Below are positions 31,135 to 38,716 of a stretch of DNA of 64,000 bases, piece by piece. The DNA is from Phreatobacter oligotrophus (GTDB lineage: Bacteria > Pseudomonadota > Alphaproteobacteria > Rhizobiales > Phreatobacteraceae). The position numbers and the translations under genes are program-made. The first letter of the stretch is position 1; every line of letters begins with the position of its first letter. The notes beneath the pieces were generated by a model. The model did no database searches. It was not told the origin of the DNA and was given only the letters and a program-made list of their open reading frames with translations. The stretch covers positions 124,001 to 188,000 of the forward strand of contig NZ_PZZL01000009.1 of NCBI RefSeq assembly GCF_003046185.1, read 5' to 3'.

Positions 31135-32133
31135 ATGACCAAGCTCCCGCCCTCTGTCTCCGCCCTGTCCCGCCGCACCCTGCTCGCCGCCGGTGCCGCC
31201 GGTCTCGCGGCCCCGTCGCTCGCCCGTGCCCAGGCTGGCTGGCCGGCCCGCCCGGTCACCATCATCGTGCCCTTCGCCGCCGGCGGCACGACGGACCTGC
31301 TCGGCCGCATCCTCGCGGACCGGCTCGCCTCGCGCATCGGCGGCAGCTTCATCGTCGAGAACAAGGCGGGGGCTGGCGGCAGTCTTGGCGTCGGATCGGC
31401 TGCGCGTTCGACCCCGGACGGCTACACGCTCTGCATGGGCACGGTCTCGACCCACGCCATCAATCCCAGCGTCTACAAGAAGCTGCCCTATGACCACGTG
31501 AAGGACTTCGCGCCGCTGTCGCTGGTCGCCTCGGTGCCGAACCTGCTGATGGTCAACGTCAACATGCCGGTGCGCACCGTCCCGGAGCTCATCGCCCTGC
31601 TGAAGCGCGAGCCCGGCAAGTACAATTTCGCCTCCTCGGGCGCCGGCACCTCGATCCACATGGCGGGCGAGCTCTTCAAGCTGGAGACCGGCACGGACAT
31701 CGTCCACGTGCCCTATCGCTCCTCCGGCCAGGTGACCCAGGATCTGCTCGCCGGTCAGGTCAACATGACCTTCGACAACATCACCGTCGCCTGGCCGCAT
31801 ATCCAGGCCGGCAAGATCCGGGCGCTCGCCACTGCGACGCCGGAGCGCCTGCCCTTCGCGCCGGATCTCCCGGCCCTCTCCGAGTTCATTCCCGGCTTCG
31901 CCGCAACGTCCTGGCACGGGTTCTTCGCCCCTGTCGCGGTGCCGGCGGAGATCTCGGCCCGCCTCTCCCGCGAGGTGCAGGCCGTCATGCGCGAGCCGGA
32001 GACGGTCGAGAAGCTGAAGGCCGTCGGCGTCACCGCCATCGGATCGACGGAAGCCGAGTTTGCTGCCCATATCGCCGCCGAGACCGCCCGCTGGAAGGTG
32101 GTCGCGGAAAAGGCCCGCATCACCATCGAATGA
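31135..32133 (+). CDS. Bug-family (tripartite tricarboxylate) substrate-binding protein
   Basis: Periplasmic receptor of 332 residues. A Tat-type signal (LSRRTLLAAGAAGLAAPSLARAQA) precedes the family's first strand WPARPVTIIVPFAAGG; FASSGAGTSIHMAGELF and VPYRSSGQVTQDLLAGQV are Bug hallmarks. Bug proteins bind carboxylates and usually serve TctAB permeases, but no tctAB is nearby, so it relies on a distant transporter or acts as a sensor. GAGG lies about 9 bases before ATG 31135. Confidence 0.88.
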   Translation: MTKLPPSVSALSRRTLLAAGAAGLAAPSLARAQAGWPARPVTIIVPFAAGGTTDLLGRILADRLASRIGGSFIVENKAGAGGSLGVGSAARSTPDGYTLCMGTVSTHAINPSVYKKLPYDHVKDFAPLSLVASVPNLLMVNVNMPVRTVPELIALLKREPGKYNFASSGAGTSIHMAGELFKLETGTDIVHVPYRSSGQVTQDLLAGQVNMTFDNITVAWPHIQAGKIRALATATPERLPFAPDLPALSEFIPGFAATSWHGFFAPVAVPAEISARLSREVQAVMREPETVEKLKAVGVTAIGSTEAEFAAHIAAETARWKVVAEKARITIE

Positions 32134-32939
32134 GCATCGGACCCGCCACCATGACCACTGCCCTCACCGACGAGAACCGCGCCAAGCTGAAGCGCGTCTC
32201 CACCGCGACACTCACCACCGCCCTGTTCAAGCGCGGCTTCCGCAACCAGTTCATCCAGGACGTGAGGCCGCTGAACCCGGCCGCGCCGCGCATGGTCGGC
32301 GAGGCCTATACGCTGCGCTACATCCCCGCGCGCGAGGACCTCGACCATCTCGGCGTCTTCGAGGACTGGGAGCATCCCCAGCGCAAGGCGGTCGAGGAAT
32401 GCCCGCCCGGCCATGTCATGGTCATCGACAGCCGCAAGGATCCGCGTGCCGCCTCGGCCGGCGGCATCCTGATCTCCCGCCTTCACCAGCGCGGCGTCGC
32501 CGGCATCGTCACCGATGGCGGCTTCCGCGACAGCCCGGAAATCGCCGCCATGGACTTCGCCGTCTACCACAACCGTCCAAGTGCCCCGACCAACCTCATC
32601 CGCCACCACGCCACCGACATCAACGTGCCGATCGGCTGCGGTGACGTCCCGGTCTTCCCCGGCGACATCGTCGTGGGCGATGCCGAGGGCGTGGTCGTGA
32701 TCCCCGCCCATCTCGCCAACGAGATCGCCGCGGAGACCTATGAGCAGACCGCCTTCGAGGACTTCGTCGAAGAGAAGGTGCGCGAGGGGCGCACCATCTT
32801 CGGGCTCTATCCCGCCAACGAGGCGACCAAGGCCGAGTTCAAGGCCTGGCGCCCCGGCTGGAAGCAACGAACCGGCCGGCCCGGGCTCAATGCGCTCCGG
32901 CCGCTCCCGCCGCCTGCGGCCGCCGCATCAGCGGGATGA
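32130..32939 (+). CDS. RraA-family protein (HMG/CHA aldolase-like) 1
   Basis: The 269-residue protein belongs to the RraA/4-hydroxy-4-methyl-2-oxoglutarate aldolase family. The active-site region reads SAGGILISRLHQRGVAGIVTDGGFRDSPEI, with the Arg-Asp pair that binds the 2-keto acid and divalent metal. Aldolase members cleave oxo-acids to pyruvate, which fits its link to a carboxylate receptor. The frame starts at ATG 32130, overlapping the preceding stop by four; ATG 32151 is the alternative. Its C-terminal tail is Pro/Ala-rich and overlaps the convergent efflux gene by 53 bases. Confidence 0.8.
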   Translation: MSIGPATMTTALTDENRAKLKRVSTATLTTALFKRGFRNQFIQDVRPLNPAAPRMVGEAYTLRYIPAREDLDHLGVFEDWEHPQRKAVEECPPGHVMVIDSRKDPRAASAGGILISRLHQRGVAGIVTDGGFRDSPEIAAMDFAVYHNRPSAPTNLIRHHATDINVPIGCGDVPVFPGDIVVGDAEGVVVIPAHLANEIAAETYEQTAFEDFVEEKVREGRTIFGLYPANEATKAEFKAWRPGWKQRTGRPGLNALRPLPPPAAAASAG

Positions 32940-34473
32940 GCAGCAGCATCATCAGGAACAGCGCGGTGAGCGCCAGGAAGACGTCGCCGAGCGCCATGAC
33001 GAAGGCCTCGCGGCGCACCATGGCCGCCATCTGCTTGATGGCGGCGAGTTCGGCATCCGAGCCCAGCGACTGATATTGCTGGGTGAGGGCCGCCAGGGTC
33101 TCCTCGGCCGTGGTTCGCCCCCAGGCGACGGAATCGCGCAGGCGCTGCAGGTGCAGGTCGGTGCGGTTGTTCATCAGCGTGTTGATGAGCGCGAGCCCCA
33201 CCGCGCCGCCGAGATTGCGCGTGAGGTTGTAGAGGCCGGCGGCATTCTTCATCCGCGCCGGCGGCATGGTGCCCAGCGACAGGTTGTTGATGGGCACCAT
33301 GCACAGCATCAGCGCCGAGCCGCGCAGCACCTGCGGGATGATGAGCTCGCCGAAGGTCCAGTCCTTGGTGATGAAACTCGCCTGCCAGGTGCCGGCGGCG
33401 AAGAGAATGAAGCCGCAGGCCATCATCAGCCGCAGGTCCATGCTTCGCGACAGGCGGCCCACGATCGGCGCCGAGATGAACATGACGATGCCCGTGAGGA
33501 ACATGGTCTCGCCGATCATCAGCGCCGAGAAGCCGCGCACGCGGCTGAGATAGACCGGGTACAGATAAGTCAGGCCGTAGAGCCCGATGCCGCAGATGAA
33601 GGAGGCGAGGCACCCGCTCCAGAAGTTGCGGTTGCCGAAGGCCGTCAGGTCGACGATCGGCACGTCCTGCGTGAAGGCACGCCAGAAGAAGACGACGGCG
33701 CCGGTGACGCAGAGCACGGCGCAGAGGAGGACAAGGTGGTCCTGGAACCAGTCCTTGCTCGGCCCTTCCTCCAGCACGAATTCGAGGCAACCGAGGAATA
33801 TCGCCATGCCCGCGAGGCCGATCCAGTCGAAGCGCTTCAGCAGCGCCGGCTCGGGTCTGTCGAAGTCCACCAGCCGCCAGACCATGAGGCAGACGATGAT
33901 CCCGGCCGGCACGTTGATGAGGAACAGCCAGTGCCAGGAGAAGAGGTCGGTGAGATAGCCGCCGACCGTCGGGCCGATGGTCGGGGCCAGCGTCGCCACC
34001 ATGCCGATCATCGGCGAGATCACCGCTCGCTTCGACGGCGGGAACGCGGTGAAGGCCGTGGCAAAGACGGTCGGGATCATCGCCCCGCCGAGGAAGCCCT
34101 GCAGCGTCCGCCAGATGATCATCTCGGTGATCGAGCCGGACATCGCGCACATCAGGCTCATCAGCGTGAAACCGGCGCAGGAGGCGGTGAAGATCACCCG
34201 CGTCGAGAGCGCCCGCGACAGCAGCCCCGACAGGGGGATCATGATGACTTCGGCGATCAGGTAGGAGGTCTGGACCCAGGAGATTTCGTCGGCGCTGGCC
34301 GAGAGACCTGCCTGGATCTCGGCGAGCGAGGCCGAGACGATCTGGATGTCCAGGATCGCCATGAACATGCCGAAGACCATGGCGAGGAAGGCGAAGACCC
34401 GCGACAGCGGCACCCTGTCGGCCGGCACGGCGACCGGCGGTTCTGCCGTCATGGTGCCCGCTGCCGCGCTCAC
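32887..34473 (-). CDS. emrB: DHA2-family MFS multidrug efflux transporter (EmrB type)
   Basis: Inner-membrane drug/proton antiporter of 528 residues, with about 14 hydrophobic spans. The first span holds the DHA motif GMFMAILDIQIVSASLAEI, and motif A and C regions (LSRALSTRVIF; GGAMIPTVF) follow. It should pump toxic hydrophobic compounds through the adaptor encoded immediately upstream, whose stop it overlaps by four bases, toward an outer-membrane TolC-like channel not encoded here. The TetR gene across the promoter is the probable repressor. Confidence 0.9.
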   Translation of the reverse strand: MSAAAGTMTAEPPVAVPADRVPLSRVFAFLAMVFGMFMAILDIQIVSASLAEIQAGLSASADEISWVQTSYLIAEVIMIPLSGLLSRALSTRVIFTASCAGFTLMSLMCAMSGSITEMIIWRTLQGFLGGAMIPTVFATAFTAFPPSKRAVISPMIGMVATLAPTIGPTVGGYLTDLFSWHWLFLINVPAGIIVCLMVWRLVDFDRPEPALLKRFDWIGLAGMAIFLGCLEFVLEEGPSKDWFQDHLVLLCAVLCVTGAVVFFWRAFTQDVPIVDLTAFGNRNFWSGCLASFICGIGLYGLTYLYPVYLSRVRGFSALMIGETMFLTGIVMFISAPIVGRLSRSMDLRLMMACGFILFAAGTWQASFITKDWTFGELIIPQVLRGSALMLCMVPINNLSLGTMPPARMKNAAGLYNLTRNLGGAVGLALINTLMNNRTDLHLQRLRDSVAWGRTTAEETLAALTQQYQSLGSDAELAAIKQMAAMVRREAFVMALGDVFLALTALFLMMLLLIPLMRRPQAAGAAGAH

Positions 34474-35654
34474 GGCGCCGACCTGGCGGTCAGGGCCCGG
34501 CCACCGTCAGCGGGCTGGCTGCGAGGGGCGACCGCACCGACCTTGGACGGCGCGGCACCGCCGTCCGTGCGGATGGAGACGACCACCGACATGCCGGGGC
34601 GAAGACGCCCCTCCGCCAGTGTCTCCGCGTCGAGGCGGATGCGGACGGGGATTCGCTGGACGATCTTGGTGAAGTTGCCGGTGGCATTTTCCGGGGGCAG
34701 CAGCGAGAACTGCGATCCGGAGGCCGGCGAGATGCTGTCGACGCGGCCTGCGAGCACCCTTCCGCCGAACGCATCCACCGCCACCGTCGCGGGCTCGCCG
34801 ACCGCGATGCGGGCGAGCTGTGTCTCCTTGAGGTTCGCCTCGACATAGGTCGTGCCGGTGTCGACGAGGGCCAGGAGACGCGTGCCGGCCTGCACATACT
34901 GCCCGACCTGGACGGCCCGGTTGCCGACGACGCCATCGATGGGGGCGCGGATCTCGGTGAAGGCGAGGTCGCGGCGGGCGCGGTCGAGGGCGGCCTCGAG
35001 CTCCACTTTCGTGCGCTGCGCCTCGGCAAGCTGCGCCTTCAGCACCGTCGTTTGCGCCTCGGCACCAAGGATGGCGGCTCTCGCCTGGGCAATCTGGGCC
35101 CGGTTGCGCTCCCGATCGGCCTTCGCCGTATCGAGCGCCGCCTGGCTGGTGAACTCCTGGCTGAGCAGACGCTGGGCACGGGCGAGGGCGGCCTCGACGC
35201 GGGGTGTGTCAGCCTCGACTGCGGAGAGCTGGGCGCGGGCCTGCTCCACCGTCGCGCCCTGAGCCTCGACCTGCGTCTCGATCCGCTGGATTGTCGCATC
35301 CTGCGTGGCGACGCGGGCCGCAGCGGAATCCACTGCCAGCCGGTAGTCGCCGTCATCGATCTTCGCCAGAAGGTCGCCGGCCTTTACCGCGGCGTTGTCG
35401 CGGGCCACGACCTGCGTGACATAGCCGGCAATCTTGGCAGCGAGCACCGTCGTGTCGGCCTTCACATAGGCATCATCCGTCGAGACCGTGAAGCGACCGT
35501 TCACCCACCAGTCCCAGCCGAACCAGCCACCAGCGGCAACCGCCACCAGCCCGATCACCGCGAGGATCCGTGCGGGGCGGCGACCCTTCGGAACCGGAGC
35601 TGCCGCGACCGGTGCTGGCGTGGCGGCGGGAGGCGAACCGGGTGTCTCGGCCAT
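34470..35654 (-). CDS. emrA: HlyD/EmrA-family membrane-fusion efflux adaptor
   Basis: Periplasmic adaptor of 394 residues with one N-terminal membrane anchor (ILAVIGLVAVAAGGWFGWDWW, about 31-51). It then shows the biotinyl-lipoyl halves (VSTDDAYVKADTTVLAAKIAGYV and APIDGVVGNRAVQVGQYV) flanking a long alpha-hairpin of roughly 110 residues rich in Ala, Gln and Arg. ATG 35654 has GGAGG six bases upstream, which rules out the longer frame to 35732 that would cross the operator palindrome. It forms a two-gene operon with the EmrB-type pump. Confidence 0.9.
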   Translation of the reverse strand: MAETPGSPPAATPAPVAAAPVPKGRRPARILAVIGLVAVAAGGWFGWDWWVNGRFTVSTDDAYVKADTTVLAAKIAGYVTQVVARDNAAVKAGDLLAKIDDGDYRLAVDSAAARVATQDATIQRIETQVEAQGATVEQARAQLSAVEADTPRVEAALARAQRLLSQEFTSQAALDTAKADRERNRAQIAQARAAILGAEAQTTVLKAQLAEAQRTKVELEAALDRARRDLAFTEIRAPIDGVVGNRAVQVGQYVQAGTRLLALVDTGTTYVEANLKETQLARIAVGEPATVAVDAFGGRVLAGRVDSISPASGSQFSLLPPENATGNFTKIVQRIPVRIRLDAETLAEGRLRPGMSVVVSIRTDGGAAPSKVGAVAPRSQPADGGRALTARSAP

Positions 35655-35668
35655 GGCGACCTCCAATG

Positions 35669-35680
35669 AACTGTACAGTT
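35669..35680. promoter_or_regulatory. 12-bp palindrome AACTGTACAGTT, probable TetR operator
   Basis: A perfect palindrome lies 15 bases upstream of the adaptor gene's ATG and 82 bases upstream of the divergent tetR gene, close to AT-rich promoter-like sequence (TTGAC on the minus strand near 35692). Its size and place fit the operator of the TetR-family repressor. Confidence 0.7.
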
Positions 35681-35761
35681 TAGTTTTATCTTGACTTAGC
35701 CCGCAGCCTCGGCGAGGACAAGCGGCCTTCAAGGGCGATCCGGCATGGGAGATGAGCGCAA

Positions 35762-36421
35762 ATGGGAGATCGGCAGGCCGAGGCCGCCGTGGCGACAGCG
35801 CCGGATCTGGACAGCGCCAAGCGCCGCCAGATCCTCGACGGAGCGCGCCGGGTCTTCTTCGAACGCGGCTTCGAGGCGGCCAGCATGGATGCCATCACCC
35901 GCGCCGCCGGCGTCTCCAAGGCGACGATCTATGCCTATTTCCCCAGCAAGGAGGATCTCATCGTCGCCCTCGTGACGATCGAGAAGCGTGAGCAGGCCGA
36001 ACGGTTCGCGCTCCCGTCCGACGACCAGCGGCCGCTGGCCGAGGTCCTCACCGAGCTCGGCACCCGCACCATCCTCGCCATGGCCCGGCCCGACGCCGTG
36101 CAGCGCCTGCGCCTCGTCGTCGGCCTTGCGCCGCGCATGCCGGAGATCGGCCGCGCCTTCTTCGAGGATGGCCCGCAATTCTCCACCCGCCGGCTCGGCG
36201 ATTATTTCGAGCGCCTGGTGCGGGAGGGGCGCCTCACCGCCGCCGATCCCTACCGCGCCGCCCGGCAGTTCCTCGATCTCTGCCTCGCCGATACCAGCCG
36301 CGCCATCATCTTCGGCATGGACCCGACTGTGACCGCCGACGAGGCGGCAGCCCATGCCCGCATGGCCACCGAGACCTTCCTGCGCGCCTATCCGGCGACA
36401 GATCCTGCCTCGCGTGGCTGA
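35762..36421 (+). CDS. TetR/AcrR-family transcriptional regulator
   Basis: Repressor of 219 residues. The helix-turn-helix is in the N-terminal part, AITRAAGVSKATIYAYFPSKEDLIVAL, about residues 43-69; the C-terminal domain is of the TetR_C type with an AefR-like DLCLADTSRAIIFG. It is divergent from emrAB, with the palindrome AACTGTACAGTT between them, and so probably represses efflux until a toxic ligand binds. The start has a GGGAG box ten bases upstream. Confidence 0.88.
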   Translation: MGDRQAEAAVATAPDLDSAKRRQILDGARRVFFERGFEAASMDAITRAAGVSKATIYAYFPSKEDLIVALVTIEKREQAERFALPSDDQRPLAEVLTELGTRTILAMARPDAVQRLRLVVGLAPRMPEIGRAFFEDGPQFSTRRLGDYFERLVREGRLTAADPYRAARQFLDLCLADTSRAIIFGMDPTVTADEAAAHARMATETFLRAYPATDPASRG

Positions 36422-36425
36422 GAGG

Positions 36426-36450
36426 GGAACGGCCGCCGCTCCCGCCGGTT
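36426..36450 (+). promoter_or_regulatory. EcfG-type promoter match (GGAAC-N18-TT)
   Basis: GGAAC at 36426-36430 is followed after 16 bases by GGTT (36447-36450), a relaxed match to the EcfG/RpoE2 consensus GGAAC-N18-TT. Transcripts would begin near 36458, just ahead of the hairpin 36460-36480, and lead into the small gene at 36504. Confidence 0.45.
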
Positions 36451-36459
36451 GGTGATGAG

Positions 36460-36480
36460 GACGGGTCGTTTCGACCCGTC
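36460..36480 (+). other. Hairpin between tetR and small stress-type gene
   Basis: Perfect 9-bp stem, 36460-36468 with 36472-36480, loop TTT. It has no U tract. It may end tetR transcription or protect the leader of the following small-protein mRNA. Confidence 0.5.
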
Positions 36481-36503
36481 GTCACCGAGGCGAGGAGGAT
36501 GCC

Positions 36504-36665
36504 GTGAATCATCCGATCAACCATCCCAAGGAGCCCGGCGGCTGGGGCGAACCGGTCGAGGCGGAGCAGCAGGCGCCCGAGCGCGATCCCATGCCGAAGG
36601 ACCGCCGGCGCGAGACCGATCCCGCGCCCTTCGCCGATCCCGCCGAAACGCGCGATCGCCGCTGA
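36504..36665 (+). CDS. 53-residue charged small protein, hypothetical
   Basis: No family is recognised. The GTG start at 36504 is preceded by AGGAGG with a 5-base gap, an ideal ribosome-binding site, so translation is very likely. The product is hydrophilic and disordered-looking, rich in Pro, Glu, Arg and Asp (starting MNHPINHPKEPGGWGEP), with no Cys and one Trp. It follows an EcfG-type promoter match and neighbours a Gsp26-like protein and an HWE kinase, which points to a general stress protein. It is followed at once by a second small frame in the same phase. Confidence 0.65.
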   Translation: MNHPINHPKEPGGWGEPVEAEQQAPERDPMPKDRRRETDPAPFADPAETRDRR

Positions 36666-36677
36666 AGGAGCCGCGCC

Positions 36678-36827
36678 ATACCCACCGACCTGCCGACACC
36701 CCCGGCCAAAACCGGCGAGGGGCCGGTCAAGCTGCCCAAACGCCACGTCCAGATCGATCATGACGTGATCCTCCCGGAACCCCGTCCATCGGACGAGCCG
36801 GATGCGATCATGCCGGGAGATCGCTAG
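36678..36827 (+). CDS. 49-residue small protein with apparent ATA start, hypothetical
   Basis: An open frame of 49 codons runs from ATA at 36678 to TAG at 36825 and has coding-like G/C third positions. AAGGAG at 36665-36670 stands 7 bases before the ATA, exactly where a ribosome-binding site should be, but no ATG, GTG or TTG is near. Either ATA initiates, or the base is a recent mutation or sequencing error for ATG. The predicted peptide is Pro-rich and charged (TDLPTPPAKTGEGPVKLP, later MPGDR). It is in the same phase as the preceding small gene, separated only by that gene's TGA. Confidence 0.4.
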   Translation: MPTDLPTPPAKTGEGPVKLPKRHVQIDHDVILPEPRPSDEPDAIMPGDR

Positions 36828-36880
36828 GCGGATGGCGCCGGTCCGCCGACGCCCGCGCCTGCGATTCCCTGAGCACCATC

Positions 36881-36908
36881 AAAAAGGGGGAGCCGCCGGC
36901 TCCCCCTT
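36881..36908 (-). terminator. Rho-independent terminator of the Gsp26-like gene
   Basis: On the minus strand an 11-bp GC-rich stem (36898-36908 with 36884-36894, loop of three) runs into a five-base U tract encoded by the As at 36881-36885. It begins 26 bases after the stop of the gene at 36935-37426. Confidence 0.85.
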
Positions 36909-36934
36909 GTCGCGTCTGACCGGGCTGCTGCGGC

Positions 36935-37426
36935 TCAGCGCATTCCGACCTTGGCATTGGTGCCGAGATCCGGACGCCCGCCCGTCGCCGCCGCCACGGC
37001 CATCTTCACAGCGCTGACAATGCGCCCCGGGCCCTGCCAGAATTCGGCCTCCGTCGGACGAACCTCGACGAGTTGGATCGCCGGGTCGTCCGGCGTGTCC
37101 CAGAAGGCCTGGGCCCCGACCGACCAGAGCTCCTTGATGCGGGCGCGGTCGTTGCTGATGCGCGCTGTCCCCGAGACCGAGACATAGCGCTGACCCTTCG
37201 GGTCGGCGAAGGCCAGGCAGACCTTCGGGTCCTCGCGCACTTCGTCGTCCTTGGAACCTTCGGCATCGGTGAGGAAGAAGATCGCATTCTCCTGCCGCTT
37301 CACCGACGCGGCCATCGGGCGGGCGCGCAGCATGTCCGCGCCCTGGCGCGACGTAACCAGCATACCGATGCCGATGGTCTCGATGAGGTCGTAGACGGCG
37401 TCCGGGGTCCCGGCTTCGTGGCTCAT
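36935..37426 (-). CDS. Pyridoxamine 5'-phosphate oxidase-fold general stress protein (Gsp26-like)
   Basis: Split-barrel flavin-binding protein of 163 residues, of the general stress protein 26 family. Typical segments are IGIGMLVTSRQGADMLRARPMAA, IFFLTDAEGSKDDEV, VCLAFADPKGQRYVSVSGTA and the C-terminal EFWQGPGRIVSAVKMAVAAATG. Members bind FMN or related cofactors and are induced in stress. ATG 37426 has CAGGAG six bases upstream. A relaxed EcfG-type promoter lies just ahead, back-to-back with that of the HWE kinase gene. Confidence 0.85.
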   Translation of the reverse strand: MSHEAGTPDAVYDLIETIGIGMLVTSRQGADMLRARPMAASVKRQENAIFFLTDAEGSKDDEVREDPKVCLAFADPKGQRYVSVSGTARISNDRARIKELWSVGAQAFWDTPDDPAIQLVEVRPTEAEFWQGPGRIVSAVKMAVAAATGGRPDLGTNAKVGMR

Positions 37427-37453
37427 GGCTGTCTCCTGAGGTGATGCCGAGAC

Positions 37454-37478
37454 AAGCGCTGACAACGCCGGCGGTTCC
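37454..37478 (-). promoter_or_regulatory. EcfG-type promoter match for Gsp26-like gene (GGAAC-N18-TT)
   Basis: On the minus strand GGAAC (37478-37474) is followed by 16 bases, then GCTT (37457-37454), matching the relaxed RpoE2-type consensus GGAAC-N18-TT. The predicted start near 37447 leaves a leader of about 20 bases with the ribosome-binding site. Confidence 0.5.
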
Positions 37479-37503
37479 GTCGTCAAAGTCTCTCCACGCA
37501 GTT

Positions 37504-37528
37504 GGAACCAGCTCCCATTGACCGCGTT
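37504..37528 (+). promoter_or_regulatory. EcfG-type promoter for HWE kinase gene (GGAAC-N16-CGTT)
   Basis: GGAAC at 37504-37508 and CGTT at 37525-37528, 16 bases apart, are an exact match to the EcfG consensus. It lies 39 bases before the kinase ATG, and AAGGAG precedes that ATG by five bases. Confidence 0.7.
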
Positions 37529-37566
37529 GACGCAGGTCCGGCGCTATGGGCCGGTGAAGGAGACCC

Positions 37567-38607
37567 ATGCGCGACACGGGGAGGGCCGGCGACGCGGAGC
37601 ACGATGTCGCCGAACGGCTTCATCAGCGAGAGGCGGAGCTGGCGCGGGTGCAACGGATCGGACAGGTCGGCGGCCTCGAGGTCGACCTGACCGGAGGCCA
37701 GTTTCGCAACCGCCGGTCACCCGAATATCTCCAGCTCCATGGCCTGCCCGAGGATGCCACCCATGAGACCCACGAGGCCTGGGTCGCCCGCATCCATGCC
37801 GAGGATCGCCAGCGGGTGGTTGAGCATTTCAAGGCCGCGGTGGCCGGCACCGACACGGACTACACCGCCGAATACCGCATCATCCGGCCCTCTGACGGGG
37901 CCTTGCGCTGGATCCTCGCCAAGGCGGAGATCGAGCGCGGCCAGAGCGGCGAGCCCCTGCGCCTCGTCGGCGCCCATATCGACGTGACGGCGCGCCGGGT
38001 CGCGGAGGAGGAGAAGGAGCTTCTCGCCCGCGAGCTCGCCCACCGCATCAAGAACGTCTTCGCGGTGGTGCAGGGCGTCATCATGCTGTCGGCACGTTCC
38101 CAGACCGAGCACCTCGCCTTCGCCCGCGCGGTCAGCGAGCGCATCGCCGCTCTCGCCCAGGCGACGCAATATGTCGCTCCTGGCGGCCTGCAGCGCGGCG
38201 AGCGTGTGCCCCTCCTTGGCTTCCTGCGCCAGATGCTCGCGCCCTATGACGACCTTCGCCCAGGCGCCGTGACGCTGGAGGGCGACGAGATCGAGATCGG
38301 CCCGCGGGCCGCCACCGCCTTCGCATTGATGGTGCACGAACTCGCCACCAACGCGGTGAAATATGGCGCGCTGGCCGGCAGCGACGGCCGCCTCGCACTG
38401 TCCGTCGTGCGCGGGAGCGAGCGCGTCGAGATCACCTGGCGCGAACGGTCGGAGCGCCCCATCGCCAGGCCGGCGCGCCAGGGCTTCGGCACCGAGCTGA
38501 TCCAGAAGGTGCTGGCGGGCCAGTTCCGCACCGGTCTGGACATCACCTGGCTGCAGGCCGGCCTCGACGCCCGCCTTGCGGTCGCGCCCGAGCATCTGGC
38601 GCGCTGA
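37567..38607 (+). CDS. PAS-domain HWE-type sensor histidine kinase
   Basis: Soluble sensor kinase of 346 residues: a PAS domain (about 33-143, with YIIRPSDGALRWI-type and LVGAHIDVTARR ends) followed by an HWE kinase core. The phospho-accepting His159 is in LARELAHRIKNVFAVVQG, the N-box reads HELATNAVKYGAL and the WxE signature is ITWRER. No membrane span is seen. HWE and HisKA2 kinases are the ones that phosphorylate PhyR and single-domain receivers in alphaproteobacteria, so it is a candidate input to the stress pathway whose regulator lies at the left edge. The gene has its own EcfG-type promoter, implying feedback. Confidence 0.88.
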   Translation: MRDTGRAGDAEHDVAERLHQREAELARVQRIGQVGGLEVDLTGGQFRNRRSPEYLQLHGLPEDATHETHEAWVARIHAEDRQRVVEHFKAAVAGTDTDYTAEYRIIRPSDGALRWILAKAEIERGQSGEPLRLVGAHIDVTARRVAEEEKELLARELAHRIKNVFAVVQGVIMLSARSQTEHLAFARAVSERIAALAQATQYVAPGGLQRGERVPLLGFLRQMLAPYDDLRPGAVTLEGDEIEIGPRAATAFALMVHELATNAVKYGALAGSDGRLALSVVRGSERVEITWRERSERPIARPARQGFGTELIQKVLAGQFRTGLDITWLQAGLDARLAVAPEHLAR

Positions 38608-38716
38608 TCCCGTTACCCGTCCCGCGCACGGCGCCTCTTCGCGGCGCGCCCATTCCCCGCCACCGCGGGGCGCGCTAGCGTGCGTCCAAATCGATTCAAA
38701 AGACGAGGACACGCCC

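Noticed and set aside
36504-36827. One 107-residue protein with an in-frame TGA read as selenocysteine
   Set aside because: No selenocysteine insertion hairpin was recognised after the TGA, and an independent ribosome-binding site lies at the junction, so two small frames are the simpler reading.
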